A stretch of 64,000 bases of DNA from Sisyra terminalis (Eukaryota > Arthropoda > Insecta > Neuroptera > Sisyridae): positions 2,976,001 through 3,040,000 of the forward strand of contig OY292277.1 of assembly GCA_958496175.1 (NCBI GenBank), read 5' to 3'. The notes beneath the pieces are model-generated. The model made no database searches. It saw nothing but the letters and a program-made list of their open reading frames with translations, and was not told where the DNA came from. Below are positions 37,407 to 52,100 of the stretch, one piece after another. Made by a program: the position numbers and the translations under genes. The stretch's first letter is position 1. Every line of letters begins with the position of its first letter.

Positions 37407-40400
37407 CTAAGAGGGAGAGACGAACGTGGCTTCTTCAACAATTGCATGTACCATCGTTATATAAGGGATGATTTTCGAACCAAAGGCAGTTTCGGGTTCG
37501 TAACAATGTATAGAACGATAATATAACAATCTTTTTCGATTTCGAAACAAAAAGATTTTTCGCCAAAAAAAACCGTGGGTTAACCATCGTTGATTTTTCA
37601 CGAACATGGTCAAATTAAAAAAAATTTTTTTTAGGATGCCAATCGTAAGTACAAGTCTATCTGTACATGCTGTGCAAATTTTTCCCATAACAAACCACGT
37701 TTAAGGGTTGAACATGCAGTTTAAGGGATGCATACTTCCCACTAAGAGGGAGAGACGAACGTGGCTTCTTCAACAATTGCATGTACCATCGTTATATAAG
37801 GGATGATTTTCGAACCAAAGGCAGTTTCGGGTGCGTAACAATGTATAGAACGATAATATAACAATCTTTTTCGATTTCGAAACAAAAAGATTTTTCGCCA
37901 AAAAAAACCGTGGGTTAACCATCGTTGATTTTTCACGAACATGGTCAAATTAAAAAAAATTTTTTTTAGGATGCCAATCGAAAGTACAAGTCTATCTGTA
38001 CATGCTGTGCAAATTTTTCCCATAACAAACCACGTTTAAGGGTTGAACATGCAGTTTAAGGGATGCATACTTCCCACTAAGAGGGAGAGACGAACGTGGC
38101 TTCTTCAACAATTGCATGTACCATCGTTATATAAGGGATGATTTTCGAACCAAAGGCAGTTTCGGGTTCGTAACAATGTATAGAACGATAATATAACAAT
38201 CTTTTTCGATTTCGAAACAAAAAGATTTTTCGCCAAAAAAAACCGTGGGTTAACCATCGTTGATTTTTCACGAACATGGTCAAATTAAAAAAAATTTTTT
38301 TTAGGATGCCAATCGAAAGTACAAGTCTATCTGTACATGCTGTGCAAATTTTTCCCATAACAAACCACGTTTAAGGGTTGAACATGCAGTTTAAGGGATG
38401 CATACTTCCCACTAAGAGGGAGAGACGAACGTGGCTTCTTCAACAATTGCATGTACCATCGTTATATAAGGGATGATTTTCGAACCAAAGGCAGTTTCGG
38501 GTGCGTAACAATGTATAGAACGATAATATAACAATCTTTTTCGATTTCGAAACAAAAAGATTTTTCGCCAAAAAAAACCGTGGGTTAACCATCGTTGATT
38601 TTTCACGAACATGGTCAAATTAAAAAAAATTTTTTTTAGGATGCCAATCGAAAGTACAAGTCTATCTGTACATGCTGTGCAAATTTTTCCCATAACAAAC
38701 CACGTTTAAGGGTTGAACATGCAGTTTAAGGGATGCATACTTCCCACTAAGAGGGAGAGACGAACGTGGCTTCTTCAACAATTGCATGTACCATCGTTAT
38801 ATAAGGGATGATTTTCGAACCAAAGGCAGTTTCGGGTTCGTAACAATGTATAGAACGATAATATAACAATCTTTTTCGATTTCGAAACAAAAAGATTTTT
38901 CGCCAAAAAAAACCGTGGGTTAACCATCGTTGATTTTTCACGAACATGGTCAAATTAAAAAAAATTTTTTTTAGGATGCCAATCGAAAGTACAAGTCTAT
39001 CTGTACATGCTGTGCAAATTTTTCCCATAACAAACCACGTTTAAGGGTTGAACATGCAGTTTAAGGGATGCATACTTCCCACTAAGAGGGAGAGACGAAC
39101 GTGGCTTCTTCAACAATTGCATGTACCATCGTTATATAAGGGATGATTTTCGAACCAAAGGCAGTTTCGGGTTCGTAACAATGTATAGAACGATAATATA
39201 ACAATCTTTTTCGATTTCGAAACAAAAAGATTTTTCGCCAAAAAAAACCGTGGGTTAACCATCGTTGATTTTTCACGAACATGGTCAAATTAAAAAAAAT
39301 TTTTTTTAGGATGCCAATCGAAAGTACAAGTCTATCTGTACATGCTGTGCAAATTTTTCCCATAACAAACCACGTTTAAGGGTTGAACATGCAGTTTAAG
39401 GGATGCATACTTCCCACTAAGAGGGAGAGACGAACGTGGCTTCTTCAACAACTGCATGTACCATCGTTATATAAGGGATGATTTTCGAACCAAAGGCAGT
39501 TTCGGGTTCGTAACAATGTATAGAACGATAATATAACAATCTTTTTCGATTTCGAAACAAAAAGATTTTTCGCCAAAAAAAACCGTGGGTTAACCATCGT
39601 TGATTTTTCACGAACATGGTCAAATTAAAAAAAATTTTTTTTAGGATGCCAATCGAAAGTACAAGTCTATCTGTACATGCTGTGCAAATTTTTCCCATAA
39701 CAAACCACGTTTAAGGGTTGAACATGCAGTTTAAGGGATGCATACTTCCCACTAAGAGGGAGAGACGAACGTGGCTTCTTCAACAATTGCATGTACCATC
39801 GTTATATAAGGGATGATTTTCGAACCAAAGGCAGTTTCGGGTTCGTAACAATGTATAGAACGATAATATAACAATCTTTTTCGATTTCGAAACAAAAAGA
39901 TTTTTCGCCAAAAAAAACCGTGGGTTAACCATCGTTGATTTTTCACGAACATGGTCAAATTAAAAAAAATTTTTTTTAGGATGCCAATCGAAAGTACAAG
40001 TCTATCTGTACATGCTGTGCAAATTTTTCCCATAACAAACCACGTTTAAGGGTTGAACATGCAGTTTAAGGGATGCATACTTCCCACTAAGAGGGAGAGA
40101 CGAACGTGGCTTCTTCAACAATTGCATGTACCATCGTTATATAAGGGATGATTTTCGAACCAAAGGCAGTTTCGGGTTCGTAACAATGTATAGAACGATA
40201 ATATAACAATCTTTTTCGATTTCGAAACAAAAAGATTTTTCGCCAAAAAAAACCGTGGGTTAACCATCGTTGATTTTTCACGAACATGGTCAAATTAAAA
40301 AAAATTTTTTTTAGGATGCCAATCGAAAGTACAAGTCTATCTGTACATGCTGTGCAAATTTTTCCCATAACAAACCACGTTTAAGGGTTGAACATGCAGT

Positions 40401-41091
40401 TTAAGGGATGCATACTTCCCACTAAGAGGGAGAGACGAACGTGGCTTCTTCAACAATTGCATGTACCATCGTTATATAAGGGATGATTTTCGAACCAAAG
40501 GCAGTTTCGGGTTCGTAACAATGTATAGAACGATAATATAACAATCTTTTTCGATTTCGAAACAAAAAGATTTTTCGCCAAAAAAAACCGTGGGTTAACC
40601 ATCGTTGATTTTTCACGAACATGGTCAAATTAAAAAAAAATTTTTTTAGGATGCCAATCGAAAGTACAAGTCTATCTGTACATGCTGTGCAAATTTTTCC
40701 CATAACAAACCACGTTTAAGGGTTGAACATGCAGTTTAAGGGATGCATACTTCCCACTAAGAGGGAGAGACGAACGTGGCTTCTTCAACAATTGCATGTA
40801 CCATCGTTATATAAGGGATGATTTTCGAACCAAAGGCAGTTTCGGGTGCGTAACAATGTATAGAACGATAATATAACAATCTTTTTCGATTTCGAAACAA
40901 AAAGATTTTTCGCCAAAAAAAACCGTGGGTTAACCATCGTTGATTTTTCACGAACATGGTCAAATTAAAAAAAATTTTTTTTAGGATGCCAATCGAAAGT
41001 ACAAGTCTATCTGTACATGCTGTGCAAATTTTTCCCATAACAAACCACGTTTAAGGGTTGAACATGCAGTTTAAGGGATGCATACTTCCCA
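37407..41091 (+). repeat. 11-monomer higher-order unit, second copy (M112-M122)
   Basis: It repeats M101-M111 at exactly 3685 bp. The AATCGTAAG variant, found only in M101 and M112, and the CAACAACTGC, A9T7 and 95 G monomers all fall in the same slots. I noticed no marker difference between the two copies, so the duplication is recent, or the copies are kept identical, or the assembly duplicated one copy. Confidence 0.92.
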
Positions 41092-43101
41092 CTAAGAGGG
41101 AGAGACGAACGTGGCTTCTTCAACAATTGCATGTACCATCGTTATATAAGGGATGATTTTCGAACCAAAGGCAGTTTCGGGTTCGTAACAATGTATAGAA
41201 CGATAATATAACAATCTTTTTCGATTTCGAAACAAAAAGATTTTTCGCCAAAAAAAACCGTGGGTTAACCATCGTTGATTTTTCACGAACATGGTCAAAT
41301 TAAAAAAAATTTTTTTTAGGATGCCAATCGAAAGTACAAGTCTATCTGCACTTGCTGTGCAAATTTTTCCCATAACAAACCACGTTTAAGGGTTGAACAT
41401 GCAGTTTAAGGGATGCATACTTCCCACTAAGAGGGAGAGACGAACGTGGCTTCTTCAACAATTGCATGTACCATCGTTATATAAGGGATGATTTTCGAAC
41501 CAAAGGCAGTTTCGGGTTCGTAACAATGTATAGAACGATAATATAACAATCTTTTTCGATTTCGAAACAAAAAGATTTTTCGCCAAAAAAAACCGTGGGT
41601 TAACCATCGTTGATTTTTCACGAACATGGTCAAATTAAAAAAAATTTTTTTTAGGATGCCAATCGAAAGTACAAGTCTATCTGTACATGCTGTGCAAATT
41701 TTTCCCATAACAAACCACGTTTAAGGGTAGAACATGCAGTTTAAGGGATGCATACTTCCCACTAAGAGGGAGAGACGAACGTGGCTTCTTCAACAATTGC
41801 ATGTACCATCGTTATATAAGGGATGATTTTCGAACCAAAGGCAGTTTCGGGTTCGTAACAATGTATAGAACGATAATATAACAATCTTTTTCGATTTCGA
41901 AACAAAAAGATTTTTCGCCAAAAAAAACCGTGGGTTAACCATCGTTGATTTTTCACGAACATGGTCAAATTAAAAAAAATTTTTTTTAGGATGCCAATCG
42001 AAAGTACAAGTCTATCTGTACATGCTGTGCAAATTTTTCCCATAACAAACCACGTTTAAGGGTTGAACATGCAGTTTAAGGGATGCATACTTCCCACTAA
42101 GAGGGAGAGACGAACGTGGCTTCTTCAACAATTGCATGTACCATCGTTATATAAGGGATGATTTTCGAACCAAAGGCAGTTTCGGGTTCGTAACAATGTA
42201 TAGAACGATAATATAACAATCTTTTTCGATTTCGAAACAAAAAGATTTTACGCCAAAATAAACCGTGGGTTAACCATCGTTGATTTTTCACGAACATGGT
42301 CAAATTAAAAAAAATTTTTTTTAGGATGCCAATCGAAAGTACAAGTCTATCTGTACATGCTGTGCAAATTTTTCCCATAACAAACCACGTTTAAGGGTAG
42401 AACATGCAGTTTAAGGGATGCATACTTCCCACTAAGAGGGAGAGACGAACGTGGCTTCTTCAACAATTGCATGTACCATCGTTATATAAGGGATGATTTT
42501 CGAACCAAAGGCAGTTTCGGGTTCGTAACAATGTATAGAACGATAATATAACAATCTTTTTCGATTTCGAAACAAAAAGATTTTTCGCCAAAAAAAACCG
42601 TGGGTTAACCATCGTTGATTTTTCACGAACATGGTCAAATTAAAAAAAAATTTTTTTAGGATGCCAATCGAAAGTACAAGTCTATCTGTACATGCTGTGC
42701 AAATTTTTCCCATAACAAACCACGTTTAAGGGTTGAACATGCAGTTTAAGGGATGCATACTTCCCACTAAGAGGGAGTGACGAACGTGGCTTCTTCAACA
42801 ATTGCATGTACCATCGTTATATAAGGGATGATTTTCGAACCAAAGGCAGTTTCGGGTTCGTAACAATGTATAGAACGATAATATAACAATCTTTTTCGAT
42901 TTCGAAACAAAAAGATTTTTCGCCAAAAAAAACCGTGGGTTAACCATCGTTGATTTTTCACGAACATGGTCAAATTAAAAAAAAATTTTTTTAGGATGCC
43001 AATCGAAAGTACAAGTCTATCTGTACATGCTGTGCAAATTTTTCCCATAACAAACCACGTTTAAGGGTTGAACATGCAGTTTAAGGGATGCATACTTCCC
43101 A
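41092..43101 (+). repeat. 6-monomer unit, first copy, imperfect (M123-M128)
   Basis: The order is M123 (CTGCACTTGC near 41346); M124 (GGGTAGAAC near 41726); M125 common; M126 (GGGTAGAAC near 42396, plus private changes near 42250 and 42259); M127 A9T7; M128 (GGGAGTGACG near 42774, A9T7). The length is 2010 bp. Confidence 0.85.
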
Positions 43102-45111
43102 CTAAGAGGGAGAGACGAACGTGGCTTCTTCAACAATTGCATGTACCATCGTTATATAAGGGATGATTTTCGAACCAAAGGCAGTTTCGGGTTCGTAACA
43201 ATGTATAGAACGATAATATAACAATCTTTTTCGATTTCGAAACAAAAAGATTTTTCGCCAAAAAAAACCGTGGGTTAACCATCGTTGATTTTTCACGAAC
43301 ATGGTCAAATTAAAAAAAATTTTTTTTAGGATGCCAATCGAAAGTACAAGTCTATCTGCACTTGCTGTGCAAATTTTTCCCATAACAAACCACGTTTAAG
43401 GGTTGAACATGCAGTTTAAGGGATGCATACTTCCCACTAAGAGGGAGAGACGAACGTGGCTTCTTCAACAATTGCATGTACCATCGTTATATAAGGGATG
43501 ATTTTCGAACCAAAGGCAGTTTCGGGTTCGTAACAATGTATAGAACGATAATATAACAATCTTTTTCGATTTCGAAACAAAAAGATTTTTCGCCAAAAAA
43601 AACCGTGGGTTAACCATCGTTGATTTTTCACGAACATGGTCAAATTAAAAAAAATTTTTTTTAGGATGCCAATCGAAAGTACAAGTCTATCTGTACATGC
43701 TGTGCAAATTTTTCCCATAACAAACCACGTTTAAGGGTAGAACATGCAGTTTAAGGGATGCATACTTCCCACTAAGAGGGAGAGACGAACGTGGCTTCTT
43801 CAACAATTGCATGTACCATCGTTATATAAGGGATGATTTTCGAACCAAAGGCAGTTTCGGGTTCGTAACAATGTATAGAACGATAATATAACAATCTTTT
43901 TCGATTTCGAAACAAAAAGATTTTTCGCCAAAAAAAACCGTGGGTTAACCATCGTTGATTTTTCACGAACATGGTCAAATTAAAAAAAAATTTTTTTAGG
44001 ATGCCAATCGAAAGTACAAGTCTATCTGTACATGCTGTGCAAATTTTTCCCATAACAAACCACGTTTAAGGGTTGAACATGCAGTTTAAGGGATGCATAC
44101 TTCCCACTAAGAGGGAGAGACGAACGTGGCTTCTTCAACAATTGCATGTACCATCGTTATATAAGGGATGATTTTCGAACCAAAGGCAGTTTCGGGTTCG
44201 TAACAATGTATAGAACGATAATATAACAATCTTTTTCGATTTCGAAACAAAAAGATTTTTCGCCAAAAAAAACCGTGGGTTAACCATCGTTGATTTTTCA
44301 CGAACATGGTCAAATTAAAAAAAATTTTTTTTAGGATGCCAATCGAAAGTACAAGTCTATCTGTACATGCTGTGCAAATTTTTCCCATAACAAACCACGT
44401 TTAAGGGTAGAACATGCAGTTTAAGGGATGCATACTTCCCACTAAGAGGGAGAGACGAACGTGGCTTCTTCAACAATTGCATGTACCATCGTTATATAAG
44501 GGATGATTTTCGAACCAAAGGCAGTTTCGGGTTCGTAACAATGTATAGAACGATAATATAACAATCTTTTTCGATTTCGAAACAAAAAGATTTTTCGCCA
44601 AAAAAAACCGTGGGTTAACCATCGTTGATTTTTCACGAACATGGTCAAATTAAAAAAAAATTTTTTTAGGATGCCAATCGAAAGTACAAGTCTATCTGTA
44701 CATGCTGTGCAAATTTTTCCCATAACAAACCACGTTTAAGGGTTGAACATGCAGTTTAAGGGATGCATACTTCCCACTAAGAGGGAGTGACGAACGTGGC
44801 TTCTTCAACAATTGCATGTACCATCGTTATATAAGGGATGATTTTCGAACCAAAGGCAGTTTCGGGTTCGTAACAATGTATAGAACGATAATATAACAAT
44901 CTTTTTCGATTTCGAAACAAAAAGATTTTTCGCCAAAAAAAACCGTGGGTTAACCATCGTTGATTTTTCACGAACATGGTCAAATTAAAAAAAAATTTTT
45001 TTAGGATGCCAATCGAAAGTACAAGTCTATCTGTACATGCTGTGCAAATTTTTCCCATAACAAACCACGTTTAAGGGTTGAACATGCAGTTTAAGGGATG
45101 CATACTTCCCA
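43102..45111 (+). repeat. 6-monomer unit, second copy, imperfect (M129-M134)
   Basis: It repeats M123-M128 at 2010 bp: CTGCACTTGC (M129), GGGTAGAAC (M130 and M132) and GGGAGTGACG (M134) are all in register. One slot differs: M131 is A9T7 where M125 is A8T8. M132 also lacks the two private changes of M126. The mismatch suggests exchange or conversion after duplication. Confidence 0.85.
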
Positions 45112-48100
45112 CTAAGAGGGAGAGACGAACGTGGCTTCTTCAACAATTGCATGTACCATCGTTATATAAGGGATGATTTTCGAACCAAAGGCAGTTTCGG
45201 GTGCGTAACAATGTATAGAACGATAATATAACAATCTTTTTCGATTTCGAAACAAAAAGATTTTTCGCCAAAAAAAACCGTGGGTTAACCATCGTTGATT
45301 TTTCACGAACATGGTCAAATTAAAAAAAATTTTTTTTAGGATGCCAATCGAAAGTACAAGTCTATCTGTACATGCTGTGCAAATTTTTCCCATAACAAAC
45401 CACGTTTAAGGGTTGAACATGCAGTTTAAGGGATGCATACTTCCCACTAAGAGGGAGAGACGAACGTGGCTTCTTCAACAATTGCATGTACCATCGTTAT
45501 ATAAGGGATGATTTTCGAACCAAAGGCAGTTTCGGGTTCGTAACAATGTATAGAACGATAATATAACAATCTTTTTCGATTTCGAAACAAAAAGATTTTT
45601 CGCCAAAAAAAACCGTGGGTTAACCATCGTTGATTTTTCACGAACATGGTCAAATTAAAAAAAAATTTTTTTAGGATGCCAATCGAAAGTACAAGTCTAT
45701 CTGTACATGCTGTGCAAATTTTTCCCATAACAAACCACGTTTAAGGGTTGAACATGCAGTTTAAGGGATGCATACTTCCCACTAAGAGGGAGTGACGAAC
45801 GTGGCTTCTTCAACAATTGCATGTACCATCGTTATATAAGGGATGATTTTCGAACCAAAGGCAGTTTCGGGTTCGTAACAATGTATAGAACGATAATATA
45901 ACAATCTTTTTCGATTTCGAAACAAAAAGATTTTTCGCCAAAAAAAACCGTGGGTTAACCATCGTTGATTTTTCACGAACATGGTCAAATTAAAAAAAAA
46001 TTTTTTTAGGATGCCAATCGAAAGTACAAGTCTATCTGTACATGCTGTGCAAATTTTTCCCATAACAAACCACGTTTAAGGGTTGAACATGCAGTTTAAG
46101 GGATGCATACTTCCCACTAAGAGGGAGAGACGAACGTGGCTTCTTCAACAATTGCATGTACCATCGTTATATAAGGGATGATTTTCGAACCAAAGGCAGT
46201 TTCGGGTTCGTAACAATGTATAGAACGATAATATAACAATCTTTTTCGATTTCGAAACAAAAAGATTTTTCGCCAAAAAAAACCGTGGGTTAACCATCGT
46301 TGATTTTTCACGAACATGGTCAAATTAAAAAAAAATTTTTTTAGGATGCCAATCGAAAGTACAAGTCTATCTGTACATGCTGTGCAAATTTTTCCCATAA
46401 CAAACCACGTTTAAGGGTTGAACATGCAGTTTAAGGGATGCATACTTCCCACTAAGAGGGAGAGACGAACGTGGCTTCTTCAACAATTGCATGTACCATC
46501 GTTATATAAGGGATGATTTTCGAACCAAAGGCAGTTTCGGGTGCGTAACAATGTATAGAACGATAATATAACAATCTTTTTCGATTTCGAAACAAAAAGA
46601 TTTTTCGCCAAAAAAAACCGTGGGTTAACCATCGTTGATTTTTCACGAACATGGTCAAATTAAAAAAAAATTTTTTTAGGATGCCAATCGAAAGTACAAG
46701 TCTATCTGTACATGCTGTGCAAATTTTTCCCATAACAAACCACGTTTAAGGGTTGAACATGCAGTTTAAGGGATGCATACTTCCCACTAAGAGGGAGAGA
46801 CGAACGTGGCTTCTTCAACAATTGCATGTACCATCGTTATATAAGGGATGATTTTCGAACCAAAGGCAGTTTCGGGTTCGTAACAATGTATAGAACGATA
46901 ATATAACAATCTTTTTCGATTTCGAAACAAAAAGATTTTTCGCCAAAAAAAACCGTGGGTTAACCATCGTTGATTTTTCACGAACATGGTCAAATAAAAA
47001 AAAATTTTTTTTAGGATGCCAATCGAAAGTACAAGTCTATCTGTATATGCTGTGCAAATTTTTCCCATAACAAACCACGTTTAAGGGTTGAACATGCAGT
47101 TTAAGGGATGCATACTTCCCACTAAGAGGGAGAGACGAACGTGGCTTCTTCAACAATTGCATGTACCATCGTTATATAAGGGATGATTTTCGAACCAAAG
47201 GCAGTTTCGGGTTCGTAACAATGTATAGAACGATAATATAACAATCTTTTTCGATTTCGAAACAAAAAGATTTTTCGCCAAAAAAAACCGTGGGTTAACC
47301 ATCGTTGATTTTTCACGAACATGGTCAAATTAAAAAAAAATTTTTTTAGGATGCCAATCGAAAGTACAAGTCTATCTGTACATGCTGTGCAAATTTTTCC
47401 CATAACAAACCACGTTTAAGGGTTGAACATGCAGTTTAAGGGATGCATACTTCCCACTAAGAGGGAGAGACGAACGTGGCTTCTTCAACAATTGCATGTA
47501 CCATCGTTATATAAGGGATGATTTTCGAACCAAAGGCAGTTTCGGGTGCGTAACAATGTATAGAACGATAATATAATAATCTTTTTCGATTTCGAAACAA
47601 AAAGATTTTTCGCCAAAAAAAACCGTGGGTTAACCATCGTTGATTTTTCACGAACATGGTCAAATTAAAAAAAAATTTTTTTAGGATGCCAATCGAAAGT
47701 ACAAGTCTATCTGTACATGCTGTGCAAATTTTTCCCATAACAAACCACGTTTAAGGGTTGAACATGCAGTTTAAGGGATGCATACTTCCCACTAAGAGGG
47801 AGAGACGAACGTGGCTTCTTCAACAATTGCATGTACCATCGTTATATAAGGGATGATTTTCGAACCAAAGGCAGTTTCGGGTTCGTAACAATGTATAGAA
47901 CGATAATATAACAATCTTTTTCGATTTCGAAACAAAAAGATTTTTCGCCAAAAAAAACCGTGGGTTAACCATCGTTGATTTTTCACGAACATGGTCAAAT
48001 TAAAAAAAATTTTTTTTAGGATGCCAATCGAAAGTACGAGTCTATCTGTACTTGCTGTGCAAATTTTTCCCATAACAAACCACGTTTAAGGGTTGAACAT

Positions 48101-49131
48101 GCAGTTTAAGGGATGCATACTTCCCACTAAGAGGGAGAGACGAACGTGGCTTCTTCAACAATTGCATGTACCATCGTTATATAAGGGATGATTTTCGAAC
48201 CAAAGGCAGTTTCGGGTGCGTAACAATGTATAGAACGATAATATAACAATCTTTTTCGATTTCGAAACAAAAAGATTTTTCGCCAAAAAAAACCGTGGGT
48301 TAACCATCGTTGATTTTTCACGAACATGGTCAAATTAAAAAAAATTTTTTTTAGGATGCCAATCGAAAGTACAAGTCTATCTGTACATGCTGTGCAAATT
48401 TTTCCCATAACAAACCACGTTTAAGGGTTGAACATGCAGTTTAAGGGATGCATACTTCCCACTAAGAGGGAGTGACGAACGTGGCTTCTTCAACAATTGC
48501 ATGTACCATCGTTATATAAGGGATGATTTTCGAACCAAAGGCAGTTTCGGGTTCGTAACAATGTATAGAACGATAATATAACAATCTTTTTCGATTTCGA
48601 AACAAAAAGATTTTTCGCCAAAAAAAACCGTGGGTTAACCATCGTTGATTTTTCACGAACATGGTCAAATTAAAAAAAAATTTTTTTAGGATGCCAATCG
48701 AAAGTACAAGTCTATCTGTACATGCTGTGCAAATTTTTCCCATAACAAACCACGTTTAAGGGTTGAACATGCAGTTTAAGGGATGCATACTTCCCACTAA
48801 GAGGGAGAGACGAACGTGGCTTCTTCAACAATTGCATGTACCATCGTTATATAAGGGATGATTTTCGAACCAAAGGCAGTTTCGGGTGCGTAACAATGTA
48901 TAGAACGATAATATAACAATCTTTTTCGATTTCGAAACAAAAAGATTTTTCGCCAAAAAAAACCGTGGGTTAACCATCGTTGATTTTTCACGAACATGGT
49001 CAAATTAAAAAAAATTTTTTTTAGGATGCCAATCGAAAGTACAAGTCTATCTGTACATGCTGTGCAAATTTTTCCCATAACAAACCACGTTTAAGGGTTG
49101 AACATGCAGTTTAAGGGATGCATACTTCCCA
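45112..49131 (+). repeat. Mixed stretch M135-M146 with short-period repeats
   Basis: Monomers with GGGAGTGACG recur at M137 and M145, continuing the type seen at M128 and M134. M138-M139 (A9T7; A9T7 with 95 G) are repeated at M141-M142, 1005 bp downstream, around M140 (209 A, 259 T). M142 has a private ATAATAATC near 47572. M143 has GTACGAGTC and CTGTACTTGC near 48036-48053, half of the M123 double variant. Confidence 0.8.
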
Positions 49132-52100
49132 CTAAGAGGGAGAGACGAACGTGGCTTCTTCAACAATTGCATGTACCATCGTTATATAAGGGATGATTTT
49201 CGAACCAAAGGCAGTTTCGGGTTCGTAACAATGTATAGAACGATAATATAACAATCTTTTTCGATTTCGAAACAAAAAGATTTTTCGCCAAAAAAAACCG
49301 TGGGTTAAACATCGTTGATTTTTCACGAACATGGTCAAATTAAAAAAAATTTTTTTTAGGATGCCAATCGAAAGTACAAGTCTATCTGTACATGCTGTGC
49401 AAATTTTTCCCATAACAAACCACGTTTAAGGGTTGAACATGCAGTTTAAGGGATGCATACTTCCCACTAAGAGGGAGAGACGAACGTGGCTTCTTCAACA
49501 ATTGCATGTACCATCGTTATATAAGGGATGATTTTCGAACCAAAGGCAGTTTCGGGTTCGTAACAATGTATAGAACGATAATATAACAATCTTTTTCGAT
49601 TTCGAAACAAAAAGATTTTTCGCCAAAAAAAACCGTGGGTTAACCATCGTTGATTTTTCACGAACATGGTCAAATTAAAAAAAATTTTTTTTAGGATGCC
49701 AATCGAAAGTACAAGTCTATCTGTACATGCTGTGCAAATTTTTCCCATAACAAACCACGTTTAAGGGTTGAACATGCAGTTTAAGGGATGCATACTTCCC
49801 ACTAAGAGGGAGAGACGAACGTGGCTTCTTCAACAATTGCATGTACCATCGTTATATAAGGGATGATTTTCGAACCAAAGGCAGTTTCGGGTTCGTAACA
49901 ATGTATAGAACGATAATATAACAATCTTTTTCGATTTCGAAACAAAAAGATTTTTCGCCAAAAAAAACCGTGGGTTAACCATCGTTGATTTTTCACGAAC
50001 ATGGTCAAATTAAAAAAAATTTTTTTTAGGATGCCAATCGAAAGTACAAGTCTATCTGTACATGCTGTGCAAATTTTTCCCATAACAAACCACGTTTAAG
50101 GGTTGAACATGCAGTTTAAGGGATGCATACTTCCCACTAAGAGGGAGAGACGAACGTGGCTTCTTCAACAATTGCATGTACCATCGTTATATAAGGGATG
50201 ATTTTCGAACCAAAGGCAGTTTCGGGTTCGTAACAATGTATAGAACGATAATATAACAATCTTTTTCGATTTCGAAACAAAAAGATTTTTCGCCAAAAAA
50301 AACCGTGGGTTAACCATCGTTGATTTTTCACGAACATGGTCAAATTAAAAAAAATTTTTTTTAGGATGCCAATCGAAAGTACAAGTCTATCTGTACATGC
50401 TGTGCAAATTTTTCCCATAACAAACCACGTTTAAGGGTTGAACATGCAGTTTAAGGGATGCATACTTCCCACTAAGAGGGAGAGACGAACGTGGCTTCTT
50501 CAACAATTGCATGTACCATCGTTATATAAGGGATGATTTTCGAACCAAAGGCAGTTTCGGGTTCGTAACAATGTATAGAACGATAATATAACAATCTTTT
50601 TCGATTTCGAAACAAAAAGATTTTTCGCCAAAAAAAACCGTGGGTTAACCATCGTTGATTTTTCACGAACATGGTCAAATTAAAAAAAATTTTTTTTAGG
50701 ATGCCAATCGAAAGTACAAGTCTATCTGTACATGCTGTGCAAATTTTTCCCATAACAAACCACGTTTAAGGGTTGAACATGCAGTTTAAGGGATGCATAC
50801 TTCCCACTAAGAGGGAGAGACGAACGTGGCTTCTTCAACAATTGCATGTACCATCGTTATATAAGGGATGATTTTCGAACCAAAGGCAGTTTCGGGTGCG
50901 TAACAATGTATAGAACGATAATATAACAATCTTTTTCGATTTCGAAACAAAAAGATTTTTCGCCAAAAAAAACCGTGGGTTAACCATCGTTGATTTTTCA
51001 CGAACATGGTCAAATTAAAAAAAATTTTTTTTAGGATGCCAATCGAAAGTACAAGTCTATCTGTACATGCTGTGCAAATTTTTCCCATAACAAACCACGT
51101 TTAAGGGTTGAACATGCAGTTTAAGGGATGCATACTTCCCACTAAGAGGGAGAGACGAACGTGGCTTCTTCAACAATTGCATGTACCATCGTTATATAAG
51201 GGATGATTTTCGAACCAAAGGCAGTTTCGGGTTCGTAACAATGTATAGAACGATAATATAACAATCTTTTTCGATTTCGAAACAAAAAGATTTTTCGCCA
51301 AAAAAAACCGTGGGTTAACCATCGTTGATTTTTCACGAACATGGTCAAATTAAAAAAAATTTTTTTTAGGATGCCAATCGAAAGTACAAGTCTATCTGTA
51401 CATGCTGTGCAAATTTTTCCCATAACAAACCACGTTTAAGGGTTGAACATGCAGTTTAAGGGATGCATACTTCCCACTAAGAGGGAGAGACGAACGTGGC
51501 TTCTTCAACAACTGCATGTACCATCGTTATATAAGGGATGATTTTCGAACCAAAGGCAGTTTCGGGTTCGTAACAATGTATAGAACGATAATATAACAAT
51601 CTTTTTCGATTTCGAAACAAAAAGATTTTTCGCCAAAAAAAACCGTGGGTTAACCATCGTTGATTTTTCACGAACATGGTCAAATAAAAAAAAATTTTTT
51701 TTAGGATGCCAATCGAAAGTACAAGTCTATCTGTATATGCTGTGCAAATTTTTCCCATAACAAACCACGTTTAAGGGTTGAACATGCAGTTTAAGGGATG
51801 CATACTTCCCACTAAGAGGGAGAGACGAACGTGGCTTCTTCAACAATTGCATGTACCATCGTTATATAAGGGATGATTTTCGAACCAAAGGCAGTTTCGG
51901 GTTCGTAACAATGTATAGAACGATAATATAACAATCTTTTTCGATTTCGAAACAAAAAGATTTTTCGCCAAAAAAAACCGTGGGTTAACCATCGTTGATT
52001 TTTCACGAACATGGTCAAATTAAAAAAAAATTTTTTTAGGATGCCAATCGAAAGTACAAGTCTATCTGTACATGCTGTGCAAATTTTTCCCATAACAAAC

